In this document: in pieces, positions 44,452-55,200 of the stretch
How the letters are laid out: each line of letters starts with the position of its first letter
Numbering within the stretch: position 1 is the stretch's first letter
NCBI RefSeq assembly: GCF_007896845.1
Contig: NZ_VOHS01000009.1
Span: forward strand, 62,001 to 126,000
Source of the DNA: Chitinophaga pinensis
GTDB lineage: Bacteria > Bacteroidota > Bacteroidia > Chitinophagales > Chitinophagaceae
DNA: 64,000 nt
Reading direction: 5' to 3'
The notes under the pieces: model-generated
The model's input: the letters and a program-made list of their open reading frames with translations, nothing else
Databases searched by the model: none
What the model was told of the DNA's origin: nothing
Position numbers and translations under genes: made by a program

Positions 44452-45662
44452 TGCTCTTTACGATTGAACTTATTATACTGATTTATCTGGGGGCTTGCGT
44501 GTTTTATAACTTCCTGTTTTCAGTAGCAGGACGCCTGTTTCCAAAGAAAGGCAAAACTGTCGCCGATACACTGTCTCACAGCAGGATTGCCGTTCTGGTA
44601 CCTGCTTACAAAGAGGATGAAGTTATCCTCTCCGTTGCTCAGAGTTATGAATCGCTGGACTATCCGGCTGACAAATACGAAGTGATCGTTATTGCAGACT
44701 CCCTGCAGCCTGCAACTATCGTGACTTTACGCGCTGAGGGCATTACCGTCATACCTGTATCATTCAATAAAAGCACAAAAGCAAAGTCGCTGAACGCTGC
44801 CTTTGCCCAGTTGCACGATGATAAATACGATATGGCCGTGATCGCTGATGCGGATAATATCCCTGCAAGAGATTTCCTGAAGAGAGTGAATATCGCCTTT
44901 CAACAAGGTTATCACGCTATTCAGGCGCAACGTGTAGCAAAAAATCTGGACACGCCGTTCGCCATACTGGACGCGGCCAATGAAATGATTGCAAATCACA
45001 TCAACCGTAAAGGGGCTAACGCCCTCGGGCTTTCTGCCTCCATCATCGGTTCTGGTATCGCATTCGAATATCAGCTGATAAAACAGGCGCTGAAGGAGAC
45101 GGAAGCAACAGGCGGTTTCGACAAAGTGCTGCAACAATTACTGGTAGATAAAGGATACAAGATCCACTACCTTGAATCAGCACTGATGTTTGATGAAAAA
45201 GTAGAAAACGCAGCCGCTTTCGAGAATCAGCGTAAACGCTGGTTGTCCAGTCAGCTGGTATACCTGCGCCAGTACTTTCTGAGAGGCTTTCGCGCCCTGC
45301 TCAAAGGCCGTATAGATTATTTCTACATGGCTGTAGGACAGAACATGCTGTTGCCTCGTATGTTGTTGCTGGCAGGCGTATTCTTTATGACGTTCATCTA
45401 TCTGATACTGGGACATTATCTGACAGTTCCTTTTTATGCATGGGCGATGATAGCTGGTGCATTTATTGTCAGTATGCTGTTGCCATTGCCGGGTAAATTC
45501 TACTCAAAATATCTGCTCACCGTGATATTGAATCTGCCGCGTGTGGTAGGTATTATGCTGGCGCTGGTATTTAAACTTAAAGGCGCCAACAAGACCTTCA
45601 TTCATACAAAACATTCCAAAACAAGTATCGATAACCCCCTGGTCAATGTCGCAGGAAAATAA
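44451..45662 (+). CDS. Family 2 glycosyltransferase with membrane segments
   Basis: A 403-residue GT2 enzyme with an N-terminal hydrophobic helix ([20 protein letters not shown]) and three to four C-terminal ones. Catalytic features are IAVLVPAYKEDEVILSVAQ, VIVIADSL, the DxD site AVIADADNIP and the QxxRW motif in ENQRKRWLSSQ, which is typical of cellulose-synthase-like processive enzymes. The ATG at 44451 is chosen since it overlaps the upstream stop by one base; upstream in-frame codons are inside the sugar transferase. The 3' end overlaps the next gene by 17 bases. Confidence 0.88.
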   Translation: MLFTIELIILIYLGACVFYNFLFSVAGRLFPKKGKTVADTLSHSRIAVLVPAYKEDEVILSVAQSYESLDYPADKYEVIVIADSLQPATIVTLRAEGITVIPVSFNKSTKAKSLNAAFAQLHDDKYDMAVIADADNIPARDFLKRVNIAFQQGYHAIQAQRVAKNLDTPFAILDAANEMIANHINRKGANALGLSASIIGSGIAFEYQLIKQALKETEATGGFDKVLQQLLVDKGYKIHYLESALMFDEKVENAAAFENQRKRWLSSQLVYLRQYFLRGFRALLKGRIDYFYMAVGQNMLLPRMLLLAGVFFMTFIYLILGHYLTVPFYAWAMIAGAFIVSMLLPLPGKFYSKYLLTVILNLPRVVGIMLALVFKLKGANKTFIHTKHSKTSIDNPLVNVAGK

Positions 45663-46569
45663 CATAACACCGCTGGTTTCCATCGTAACGGTTAACTACA
45701 ATACCACCGCCGTTACCTGTGAATTGTTGCACTCCATCAGCAGCAACAGTTATCGCAATGTGGAAGTGATCGTCGTGGATAATGCATCCAAAGAAGATCC
45801 TACTGAAGCACTGCAGGCTGCCTATCCCGCTGTTAAAGTAATCAGAAGCGCGACCAATAAAGGATTTGCCGGTGGAAATAACCTCGGTATAGTAGCCGCT
45901 ACCGGTGAGTATATCTTTCTGGTGAACAATGACACCGAATTCACAGATGGCCTCATAGAAGGTTTACAGGAAGTCTTTCAATCGCATCCTGATGCAGGCA
46001 TGGTAAGCCCCAAATTTCATTATTACTTTCATAAAGGCACGATCGAATATGCCGGTTATCAGTCGGTAGATGTATTCACCGGCCGTAACAGCATGATCGG
46101 CTGTAAAGAAGCTGATCAGGGCCAGTACGATCAGGTCTCCGCTACCAATTACGCGCATGGTGGTGGTATGATGACAACAGCTGCTGTACTGAAAGAAGTG
46201 GGGCTCATGCCGGAAGTTTATTTCCTCTACTATGAAGAGTTTGACTGGTGCGAGCAATTCAAACGTAAAGGCTATAAGATCTACTATCAATATAAGTCAC
46301 TTATCTATCATAAAGAATCAATGTCCACCGGTAAGAATAGTCCATTAAAGACATATTACCTCACGAGAAACAGAATACTGTTCATGCGTAGAAATGTGGC
46401 ATTACCGAACCGAATCATCTTTTTACTGTACCTGACCTTGTTTACCATTCCGAAGAATACGTTACAATTCCTGCTCAAACGGGAGAAGGAACACTTAAAG
46501 GCTTTCTGGAAAGGCATTATGTGGAACGTAAAACATCGTCAATTAAATCTTTTACCATGTGTGGCATAG
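45646..46569 (+). CDS. Family 2 glycosyltransferase (rhamnosyltransferase-like)
   Basis: A 307-residue soluble or peripheral GT2 enzyme. It has VSIVTVNYNTTAVTCELL, VEVIVVDNASKEDP, the segment NKGFAGGNNLGI and the DxD-type NNDTEF, all features of the GT2 group of rhamnosyl- and related transferases. The segment FLYYEEFDWCEQFKRKGY holds the acceptor-base region. It overlaps the previous gene by 17 bases and the next by 13, so the operon is translationally tight. Confidence 0.9.
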   Translation: MSQENNITPLVSIVTVNYNTTAVTCELLHSISSNSYRNVEVIVVDNASKEDPTEALQAAYPAVKVIRSATNKGFAGGNNLGIVAATGEYIFLVNNDTEFTDGLIEGLQEVFQSHPDAGMVSPKFHYYFHKGTIEYAGYQSVDVFTGRNSMIGCKEADQGQYDQVSATNYAHGGGMMTTAAVLKEVGLMPEVYFLYYEEFDWCEQFKRKGYKIYYQYKSLIYHKESMSTGKNSPLKTYYLTRNRILFMRRNVALPNRIIFLLYLTLFTIPKNTLQFLLKREKEHLKAFWKGIMWNVKHRQLNLLPCVA

Positions 46570-48458
46570 CAGGGTTTATTGATTTCTCCAAAAAAGCCAA
46601 TCTATCCGTACTGAAAGACATGACCGATGCTCTACTGCATCGCGGTCCGGATGACGGTGGCTATGAAGTGTATGAACACCCCAATGCAGTAATCGGACTG
46701 GGCCAGCGCCGCCTGTCTATTCTCGATCTTTCCAGTGGTGGCCATCAGCCCATGCACTATAAACAATACACCATGATCTTTAATGGTGAGGTGTATAATT
46801 TCAAAGAAATCCGCCATGAACTGGAGCAAAATGGGTATCATTTTACTTCCACCAGTGATACGGAAGTATTGATCAAAGGCTACGATTGCTGGAAAGAGAA
46901 GATCGTGGACCGTTGTATTGGTATGTTTGCCTTTGTGATCTATGACAAAGAGGAGCAACAAGTCATCTTCTGTCGCGACAGAGCCGGCGTAAAACCACTT
47001 TACTACTACTGGCACAATAACGTGCTGCTGTTTGCTTCAGAACTGAAAAGCTTCAGCCGTTTCCCTGCTTTCGAGAAAAAGATCGATGTAAATGCAGTGT
47101 CGCTCTTCCTGCAATACAGTTATATTCCCGCGCCTTACACGGTTTTCGAACATACGCACAAACTGAAACCGGGACATTTCATGCATCTGTCCCTTACCAA
47201 TAAAGCACTGACCACCTCCGAATACTGGAGCGTACTGGAAGCTTATCGCCAGCCACTTACAGACATGTATGAGGGCGACATCATCCGTCATACCAAAGAA
47301 TTGATGGAAAGCGCCTATCGCTACAGAATGGTAGCCGATGTACCTGTCGGTGTATTTCTGAGTGGCGGTTATGACAGCTCCAGTGTGGCGGCTATCTTAC
47401 AGGCATCTTCCGGCAGCCGTCTGAAGACGTTCACGATCGGTTATAAAGAAGCCGCATTCGATGAATCTAAAGAAGCCCGCAGAATCGCCCAGCATCTCGG
47501 TACAGATCATACAGAATGGATCGTAGGTCCTGCTGATGCAAAAAATATTCTGGAACATCTGCCGGAGATCTATGATGAACCATTCGCAGATAATTCTACT
47601 GTACCTACCACTCTGGTCAGCAAACTGGCTGCTCAGCAGGTGAAAGTAGTTCTTTCTGCTGATGGAGGAGATGAGCTCTTTGCCGGTTATAACAAATTCA
47701 ATCAGTCCCTGCAGTATACCGAACGTTTTCCGAAATCCCTGCAGGGTATGGTGAGCAAGGTGATGAATATGGTAGACCCTGCCAGTATCCCTTACTTCAA
47801 TAAACAATACAACTTTGCCAGCCGTTATGAGAAAATGAAGCTCATATGGAAATCCGGCAAATCGCAACAGGCCCTGAAGTATATCAGCCAGTATATTACG
47901 GAATCAGAAGCAGCCAACTATCTGGGTGGAGCACATTCTACCTATAAGACGAACTTTGATATGAACGGGGAACTGAATAATATCAATGATCCTCTGAACC
48001 GTTTGTTGTCTGTAGATTACAAAACATTCCTGGTTGATAATAATCTGGTGAAGGTGGACAGAGCAACGATGTCTGTCAGCATAGAAGGCCGTGAGCCCAT
48101 GCTGGATCACAGACTGGTAGAGTTCCTCGCGAAAGTGCCTGCGCATATAAAAGTGAAGAATAAGATCAACAAGTACATTCTGAAGGAGATTGTACACCAG
48201 TATATCCCTAAAACATTAATGGACCGTCCCAAACGTCCGTTTATCGCTCCGCTGACGCATTGGTTTAAGGATGAGCTGAAAGAACAGATGGAATACTATC
48301 TGTCTCCGGCCAAACTGAAACAGACCGGCATCTTTGATCCCTCACACATCGAAACACTGAAGCAGAACTACTTTAACGGCGGAAAGGTGAGCCACCAGAA
48401 ACTCTGGAACATCCTCGTATTCCAGTTATGGTACAGCAGGTGGATGGAACAATTGTAA
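46557..48458 (+). CDS. Asparagine synthase (glutamine-hydrolysing) family amidotransferase
   Basis: A 633-residue AsnB-type protein. The start at 46557 gives MCGIAGFIDF, exposing the nucleophilic Cys2 of the glutaminase domain (1-210). The synthetase domain has the PP-loop in GVFLSGGYDSSSVAAI (about 268) and SADGGDELFAGY. In surface polysaccharide clusters such proteins usually amidate a sugar acid or an amino acid decoration rather than make free asparagine; that is the likely role here. It is followed after four bases by a GT4 gene. Confidence 0.92.
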   Translation: MCGIAGFIDFSKKANLSVLKDMTDALLHRGPDDGGYEVYEHPNAVIGLGQRRLSILDLSSGGHQPMHYKQYTMIFNGEVYNFKEIRHELEQNGYHFTSTSDTEVLIKGYDCWKEKIVDRCIGMFAFVIYDKEEQQVIFCRDRAGVKPLYYYWHNNVLLFASELKSFSRFPAFEKKIDVNAVSLFLQYSYIPAPYTVFEHTHKLKPGHFMHLSLTNKALTTSEYWSVLEAYRQPLTDMYEGDIIRHTKELMESAYRYRMVADVPVGVFLSGGYDSSSVAAILQASSGSRLKTFTIGYKEAAFDESKEARRIAQHLGTDHTEWIVGPADAKNILEHLPEIYDEPFADNSTVPTTLVSKLAAQQVKVVLSADGGDELFAGYNKFNQSLQYTERFPKSLQGMVSKVMNMVDPASIPYFNKQYNFASRYEKMKLIWKSGKSQQALKYISQYITESEAANYLGGAHSTYKTNFDMNGELNNINDPLNRLLSVDYKTFLVDNNLVKVDRATMSVSIEGREPMLDHRLVEFLAKVPAHIKVKNKINKYILKEIVHQYIPKTLMDRPKRPFIAPLTHWFKDELKEQMEYYLSPAKLKQTGIFDPSHIETLKQNYFNGGKVSHQKLWNILVFQLWYSRWMEQL

Positions 48459-48462
48459 ACAG

Positions 48463-49593
48463 ATGGAAGCGACAAAAAAGATCAGGGTTTTACAAACCAT
48501 CCGCCAGGGTAAGATCGGCGGGGGTGAAAGCCATGTGCTGGACCTCGTACGTTATCTCGACAAGAGTCTGTTTGAGCCGGTTGTGCTGTCCTTTACGGAT
48601 GGTCCGATGATCACTTCCCTTACCCAGATGGGAGTGCCTGCTCACGTCATTCATACCGAACGCGCTTTTGATATCGGTGTCTGGAAAAAAGTAAAACAGT
48701 TCCTGAAAGAGCAACAGATGGATATCGTGCATGTACACGGTACCCGTGCCAATACGAATGTACTCTGGGCAGCCCGGTCTCTGGGCCTGCCTGTGATCTA
48801 TACTATTCACGGATGGTCTTTTCATGACAGTCTGCCGGCCTGGAACAAAAAAGCGCGTATTCTGGCTGAAAAGTTCATTACGCAACGTACCAGACTCAAT
48901 ATTACGGTGTCTGATTCCAATCATCAGACAGGCGTAAGGGAATTTGGCCGTTTTAAGTCCACTGTAGTGAAAAATGGCGTTAACCTTGACAAGTTCAACC
49001 GTAACGGCAGCTATCCCGATATAAAGTCCGCTTATGGCATCCCTGCACATCACCTTGTAATTGGTTATATTGTGCGTATTACCGAGCAAAAAGACCCTCT
49101 CGGTATGCTCAGGGCCTATGCAAGCGTCTGCGCCAACTTTCCGGATCTTACCTTGTTAATGATAGGAGAGGGCGACCTGAAAGCAGATGCCGTGAATCTG
49201 GCAGAAGAATTGGGGATTACAGACAGGGTCGTTTTCGATAATTTCCGTCAGGATGTACCCGCTGTACTGAATGCAGTAGATATTTACTGTCTGCCTTCAC
49301 TTTGGGAAGGATTCCCGATCGGTGTACTGGAAGCTATGGCCATGTCAAAGGCAGTCGTCGCCTCCGATGTGGATGGTACACGGGAGGCCGTAGAGCATGA
49401 AGTGACCGGACTACTGGTGCCACCTAAAAATGAAGCTGCCCTTGCGACTGCTCTGGAAAGACTGATAAAGGACCAGACACTGCGCACACAATTGCAGGAA
49501 AATGCAGGCCGCTGTGTGAAAGCAAACTTTGATGTACGGGATATGACCCATAAAATTGAAACGGTGTATCAGCAAGTGCTGGCGCCATTGTAA
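48463..49593 (+). CDS. Family 4 glycosyltransferase
   Basis: A 376-residue GT-B fold enzyme. N-terminal features are IRVLQTIRQGKIGGGESHVL and DIVHVHGTRAN; the C-terminal nucleotide-sugar domain has IGYIVRITEQKDPLGMLRA, LLMIGEGDL and the E-x7-E motif in LWEGFPIGVLEAMAMSKAVV. It probably transfers a hexose to the growing lipid-linked unit. It lies four bases after the amidotransferase gene. Confidence 0.92.
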   Translation: MEATKKIRVLQTIRQGKIGGGESHVLDLVRYLDKSLFEPVVLSFTDGPMITSLTQMGVPAHVIHTERAFDIGVWKKVKQFLKEQQMDIVHVHGTRANTNVLWAARSLGLPVIYTIHGWSFHDSLPAWNKKARILAEKFITQRTRLNITVSDSNHQTGVREFGRFKSTVVKNGVNLDKFNRNGSYPDIKSAYGIPAHHLVIGYIVRITEQKDPLGMLRAYASVCANFPDLTLLMIGEGDLKADAVNLAEELGITDRVVFDNFRQDVPAVLNAVDIYCLPSLWEGFPIGVLEAMAMSKAVVASDVDGTREAVEHEVTGLLVPPKNEAALATALERLIKDQTLRTQLQENAGRCVKANFDVRDMTHKIETVYQQVLAPL

Positions 49594-49611
49594 TATTCTT
49601 AAACTTTACGC

Positions 49612-50346
49612 ATGAAAATCAGAAATCCCCAATCCCGTTTTGACCTGGACATTAAAAAGACGGACAGGGTACTTGAGGTTGGAGGCGGCCACAATCCGCA
49701 CCCAAGGTCGAATGTTGTGGTAGACAAATACGTAGATGACAATACACATCGTAGTGGAGATATAAAAGTGCTGAAGAACCAGCAGTTCATGAATGCAGAT
49801 GGTGAAAACCTGCCATTCAAGGACAAAGAGTTTGATTATGTGATCTGTAATCACGTACTGGAACACGTAGAAAACCCCCATTCATTTCTCCGTGAACAGT
49901 TCCGCGTGGCAAAGAGAGGTTATATGGAAACGCCTTCTCTGTTAGGTGAACACCTGTATCCGAAGAAGTCCCACAAATGGGTATTGCTTGAGGTAGATAA
50001 CAAGGTAGTGATGGTAGACAAGGAAAGGATCTCTTTCCCGACCAGTTTCGACTTTGGGGATCTGTTTCTGGAATATCTGCCAAAGGCGTCTATTGGCTAT
50101 AAAATCATGGAAAGAACGCATCCTAATCTGCATACTATGCGTGTGGAGTGGGAAGGTAGTTTTGACTTTATCGTGAATCCGGATGATAAGGATATCCTGA
50201 AATATTTTGAGGAGCCATGGACACGTGAAATGGTGCTGCATTATTTCCCACAGCGTTCGCTGGGTAAAGAACTGGCAGAGGCAACGCGTGCTTTTACAGA
50301 TATCTGCAGAAGTATCATCCGTTCAAAAGTGCTGAAAAGAGTTTAG
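49612..50346 (+). CDS. SAM-dependent methyltransferase (type 11)
   Basis: A 244-residue class I methyltransferase. The SAM-binding motif is VLEVGGGHNPHPRS (about 20-33), followed by the acidic strand VVVDKYVD and the motif DYVICNHVLEHVENP. It is the last gene of the + strand EPS unit, 18 bases after the GT4 gene, and probably methylates a sugar of the repeat unit. A strong terminator follows. Confidence 0.88.
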   Translation: MKIRNPQSRFDLDIKKTDRVLEVGGGHNPHPRSNVVVDKYVDDNTHRSGDIKVLKNQQFMNADGENLPFKDKEFDYVICNHVLEHVENPHSFLREQFRVAKRGYMETPSLLGEHLYPKKSHKWVLLEVDNKVVMVDKERISFPTSFDFGDLFLEYLPKASIGYKIMERTHPNLHTMRVEWEGSFDFIVNPDDKDILKYFEEPWTREMVLHYFPQRSLGKELAEATRAFTDICRSIIRSKVLKRV

Positions 50347-50373
50347 TATAAACAGGATTGTTTTAAAAGGAGC

Positions 50374-50406
50374 GAAGCCCCCGGATCATTCCGGGGGCTT
50401 CTTATT
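50374..50406. terminator. Terminator between methyltransferase and flippase genes
   Basis: A perfect 12-bp GC-rich stem (GAAGCCCCCGGA at 50374-50385 with TCCGGGGGCTTC at 50390-50401) with a 4-base loop, followed by a short T-rich stretch. It lies between convergent genes. Confidence 0.88.
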
Positions 50407-50441
50407 TTCATATAATAAGTTATGTCAGCGTCAGCCGTCGG

Positions 50442-51779
50442 CTACTTGACCAGTTTCAGTTTCCCTGTTACCTTTCCCAGCAGGGTCTGGCATTCTGCCC
50501 AACCCAGTTTCACAATATCGTTCAGTGTGAATGGTACATATTTCTTCAGCATATAGTAACCTACCACCACACAGATGATCATATTCAACAGCGAACCAAA
50601 TGCTACCCAACGCACGTCATGGAACAGCAGAATAAATACGATATCACCAATGACGTTAAGCACCAGTTTCAGGAAGTTCTTGTAGAAGTTGGTCAGCGGA
50701 CGGTTGATCATATCCAGCGCCACACCTATAAAGCGGTCAATAGGGTAGAAGATGGCACAAAGCAGGAATATTCTCACTACATCCGTAGCCGGGAGATAGG
50801 CCTTGTCTGCGAGGATAATGATCAGCGGTTGCGTGAAAATAATCAGACCAATAATAAAAGGAATGATCACAATACTCACCACGCCGGTATAACGGGAGAA
50901 GGCACGAGATACACCCGCCCAGTCATTCCTGTTAGCCGCGCCGGATAGTGTAGGCTGTGCCGTAGCGACAAAGCTGCGGAGGATAATTTCTATCACCTCC
51001 ATAAATTTCTGCGGGATGCTGTAAATCGCTACAGCCGCAGGACTGATCATCGTACGGATAAGAAAGTTATCAGAATAGTTGAGGAAGCCGGAAGAGATCA
51101 TACTGCCGACGATCAGCCATCCGTATTTCACGAGTACGATTACCTGTTTTTTAGTACTATGTACCACCTGACGAACCTTCGTCCAGCCCTTGATTAATGT
51201 AAAACAGCTGGTAGCTGCCAATCCGGCCATATAGGCGAATAATACATGCGGCAGGGTAACCGTGCTAAAGAAATGAAAAGCGAGTATCAATACAAGGAAG
51301 CCACCGTTCTGCCAGAAGCGGACCTGTAATATTTTGTCAAAACGATGTTCTGCCTGAAGGAACCAGCTGGCAACGTTGAATGGTACCGATACTACCATCA
51401 TTACACCCAGCCAGCGCATAAAAAAGCGCCATGTTTCATCAAATTGTCCGTATAAGGCGACACCTACAATCAGATTGAGGAGCAGATAAATAACTGTCAG
51501 TATAAGTACCAGATACCAGGCACTTCCGGCCACTTCCTTGCCAGTCTTCTCATCCGACCCGGTATAGAATTTAATGATACCAGATTGTAATAAAGCGGTA
51601 CGAATCTGGTCCAGCACTGTATATGTCCCGATGAATAAAACCCATTCCCCAAAAGCCGAGAGAGATAGTAAACGAACGAGAATCGCAAAGGATAATACGT
51701 TAAGAAAAGCAGAGACGAGGTTACCTAATAAGGAGTGAAAATGCCTGTTGTTAATTACCGATAATAATTTAAATCCCAT
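50442..51779 (-). CDS. Wzx-type polysaccharide flippase
   Basis: A 445-residue membrane protein with about 12-14 hydrophobic segments, matching the polysaccharide biosynthesis (Wzx/MVF) family. Typical segments are SLLGNLVSAFLNVLSFAILV followed by RLLSLSAFGEWVLFI at the N-terminus, and the middle VKYGWLIVGSMISSGFLNYS with a charged loop. It should move the finished lipid-linked repeat unit across the inner membrane. It is monocistronic, with a promoter at 51865-51896. Confidence 0.88.
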   Translation of the reverse strand: MGFKLLSVINNRHFHSLLGNLVSAFLNVLSFAILVRLLSLSAFGEWVLFIGTYTVLDQIRTALLQSGIIKFYTGSDEKTGKEVAGSAWYLVLILTVIYLLLNLIVGVALYGQFDETWRFFMRWLGVMMVVSVPFNVASWFLQAEHRFDKILQVRFWQNGGFLVLILAFHFFSTVTLPHVLFAYMAGLAATSCFTLIKGWTKVRQVVHSTKKQVIVLVKYGWLIVGSMISSGFLNYSDNFLIRTMISPAAVAIYSIPQKFMEVIEIILRSFVATAQPTLSGAANRNDWAGVSRAFSRYTGVVSIVIIPFIIGLIIFTQPLIIILADKAYLPATDVVRIFLLCAIFYPIDRFIGVALDMINRPLTNFYKNFLKLVLNVIGDIVFILLFHDVRWVAFGSLLNMIICVVVGYYMLKKYVPFTLNDIVKLGWAECQTLLGKVTGKLKLVK

Positions 51780-52288
51780 GTATATGATATAAAACCAGTG
51801 AATTGAAATTTTCTGCGGTCTTTTTAACAGGATAAGGTTATTTGGGGAGAATGTTCCTCGGATGCAATATTACCATAATGCAAAAGTTTGACAAAATTTA
51901 ATTTCCGACAGTCCCATCAATATAATATTTTTTACCACATTATATATTAGTTTTTTCAATGCTTTATAATTAACTTTAATTACATATTAAAAATATTTTA
52001 TTTGACAAATAAAAATATTGTACTTTGCCGTCGGATCTTGAAAAATACTAAAGAAGTAGAAGATTATCAGATGATTGGAACTCACCAGTAAAGAAATAAT
52101 CAGACAGACGCCCTTATGAACTTGATTTCGTGCTGAAAGATACGATTTTGAAGATTACCTTTTTTCGGGACAACGTACACGATTACATCCAGCGTGCCTT
52201 AGCCTCTTTCAACTGATTGCTTTGTCATTTTTTTAGGTACGGGGATAGGCCCCGCAAGCACACCATATAATTTTGAAAAACCTGACTG
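51780..52288. other. Divergent regulatory region between flippase and PKD protein genes
   Basis: A 509-base AT-rich gap with no coding frame of note. It contains the flippase promoter (51865-51896, -) and, on the + strand, a run TTTGACAAATAAAAATATTGTACTTTG-like sequence near 52003-52028 that may be the giant gene promoter, leaving a leader of about 250 bases. A hairpin GGGGATAGGCCCC lies at about 52241-52253, shortly before the start codon. Confidence 0.45.
51865..51896 (-). promoter_or_regulatory. Promoter of the Wzx flippase gene
   Basis: On the - strand TTTTG (51896-51892) and TAATATTG (51872-51865) are separated by exactly 19 bases. This is the Bacteroidota -33/-7 arrangement with one mismatch in the -7 box. 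Confidence 0.6.
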
Positions 52289-55200
52289 ATGAAACATTTG
52301 TACACTATTGCTATGTTCAGAAAGTTAGCTGCTTGCCTTGCAGTTATGCTGTTCACAACTCTAACTATCACCGCACAACAAACTGCGGTATCCTTAGCCG
52401 GAACAAGGGTTACAAATTCCGGAGGTTACTATGAATATGTTCCGCCATCCTATGCTGCCAGTAAGGACTCTTTTCCTTTACTGATCTTTATTCATGGGAT
52501 AGGAGAACTGGGTAACGGTACAAGCAACCTGCCCGCGGTACTCAGAAATGGGGTGCCTAAACTCATTGATAAAGGACTGTTTCCAGCCTCTTTTACAGTA
52601 GGTGGTAAATCGTTTTCATTTATCGTTGCTTCGCCTCAGTTTAAGAACATTCCCAGCCCAATGGACGTGCTGAGTCTCGTGAATTATCTGAAGGGCAAAT
52701 TCAGAATTGATAGTAAACGTATATATGTAACGGGATTGAGTATGGGAGGTGGTGCAACGGAAGATTTCGCGAGCGCCAATGATTCCTATGCACAGATTCC
52801 CGCCGCCGTTGTAGCTGTTGCAGGTAATATGAACCCTAAGCAGATTACCAACGCTCCCAAAGTGATGGCGAAGAATGATGTGCCGGTGTGGTTCCTGCAC
52901 AATGAAAATGACCCGGTAGTTCCTTCTCAATACTCCAAGGACTGGACTTCTATGATGGATTCCTACAAACCTAGTCCTACACCTCAGCCTAAACTCACTA
53001 TTTTCAACGCTTCCGGTCACGACGCATGGTCCAAAGCCTATGACCCTTCTTATAAAGAAGATGGTCTGAACGTCTACGAATGGATGCTGCAATATGAGAA
53101 AGGTGGTAAGGTGAGCACACCTTCAAAACCCAATACCGGCAATAAGAGGGTGAATGCCAGACCAAACATTGGTAATGGTATGTACTACCCTGATGCCATG
53201 AGTGCATTTGGCCTGAACCCGGGCGATACACTCTGTATCCCTGCGGGTGATTACGAATTCATTCAGCTCGGCAGCCTCGTAGGTACCGCCGCTAAACCTA
53301 TTGTTATCACCAACTGTGGTGGTGTGGTAAGAACAGGGATTAAAACACTGAAAACTGACGTGTCTTTCAATATAATGGGAGGCAAGTTTCTGCATATCAC
53401 CGGTTCTGGTACTCCCGGCGTAGAATATGGCTTTGATATCAATGGTCGTAACCTGCTCGGTATTAAAATGCAGGGTATTTATCTTGGCTCGGGTAGTTCT
53501 GACATCGATATACATAACTTCTATGTACATGATGTAGGTTCCTTTATGGTAGCCAAAACAACACAGGAATGTGGCAACCCACAGTTCTGGGAAGGCAAGT
53601 ATGTGATGAAGAATGTGAAGATCCACCATATTAAAGGCCGTTATTCTGACTACGAAGGTTTCTACATCGGTAACACGCATTATGTGATGGATTATCTGCT
53701 TTGTCAGGGTATCAAATCTCACCACATTCAGGATCTGGAAGTATATGATAACGATCTGCAGTATATGGGGCAGGATGGTATCCAGATCTCTATGTGTGAC
53801 CTTGGAGAAAATAAGATCCATCATAATATTGTACGTAACTACGGCACCACCAAACTGGACGCACAAAGCTATGGTATGCTGATGGGTGGAGGTTCCCGCG
53901 TAAAGCTGTACAACAACGTGGTTGACAATGGTTATCTGCCGGGTATCGCACTGTTTGGTTCAGGTATTTCCTATGTTTATAATAACGTTATTTCCAACGT
54001 TGAAAACGGAGAAGGTATCAACGTATCAGATAAGCTGATACTGGAACCTGTAACCGGTTATATCTACAACAACACGATCTATAACACCGGCAATACCGGT
54101 ATTAAAATATACGCTTACCTCACTACCATCGGTCATAAGGTATACAACAACCTGGTGATCGAAAAGGCAGCGGGTGGAAGCTATCCTACTGATGGTCTTT
54201 ATATCAGAGGTGCACAGAATATTAAGTTTGATTACGGGAATAATATGTTCTCTACTACTGCGAATGCAGGTAAAGTAGTGACCAATGTGAATAGCGGTGA
54301 TTTTCACCTGACGGCTGCATCAACTGCTGTAGATGCGGGTAAGAGTGTGGCTGACCTCGGACTGATCACTGATAAGGATGATCTTAAGCGTCCTATGAAC
54401 AGCGGTTACGATGTGGGCGCATACGAATATCAGTTACCTAAAACACCATCTAAAGGAAACGTAGCACCTACTGCAAACGCCGGTAAAGATGTTACAATTA
54501 CATTACCGACGAATACTGTCACACTGGACGGTACCGGCTCTGCTGATACTGACGGTAAGATCAGCAAATACCTTTGGACAAAACAAAGTGGCCCTGCCGG
54601 TGGTACCATCACCAACAATGCCACTGCAAGTACCAGCGTAACTGGTCTGACAGCGGGTACTTATATTTTCACCCTCACAGTAACGGATGATAAGTCTGCC
54701 ACTGATATTGACAGCGTAACTGTGAAAGTGAATGCAGCTGCTGCGAATAAGCCTCCGGTTTCTAATCCGGGTAGCGCAGTGATCATCACCCTGCCAACCA
54801 ATACCGTGACACTGGATGGTGCTGGTTCCGCTGATGGTGATGGTAAGATCAACAAATATGAATGGAAGAAAGTAAGTGGTCCTGCCGCTGGTACTATTAC
54901 TACACCAGCAGCTGTGAAGACCACTATTACCGGTCTGACAGCGGGCGCATATGTATTCTCGCTGACAGTAACAGATGATAAACAGTCTGCCAGCACATCA
55001 ACAGTAAGTGTAACCGTAAATCCTGCCACTAATAAAGCGCCTGTCGCGAATGCCGGTAAAGCTGTGAATATCACCTTACCAACAAACAGCGCAACGCTCG
55101 ATGGCAGTGCTTCCAGTGATGCAGACGGTAAGATCAGCAAATATGAATGGAAGAAAGTAAGCGGTCCGGCAACAGGTGCTATCACTACACCGGCAGCCGC

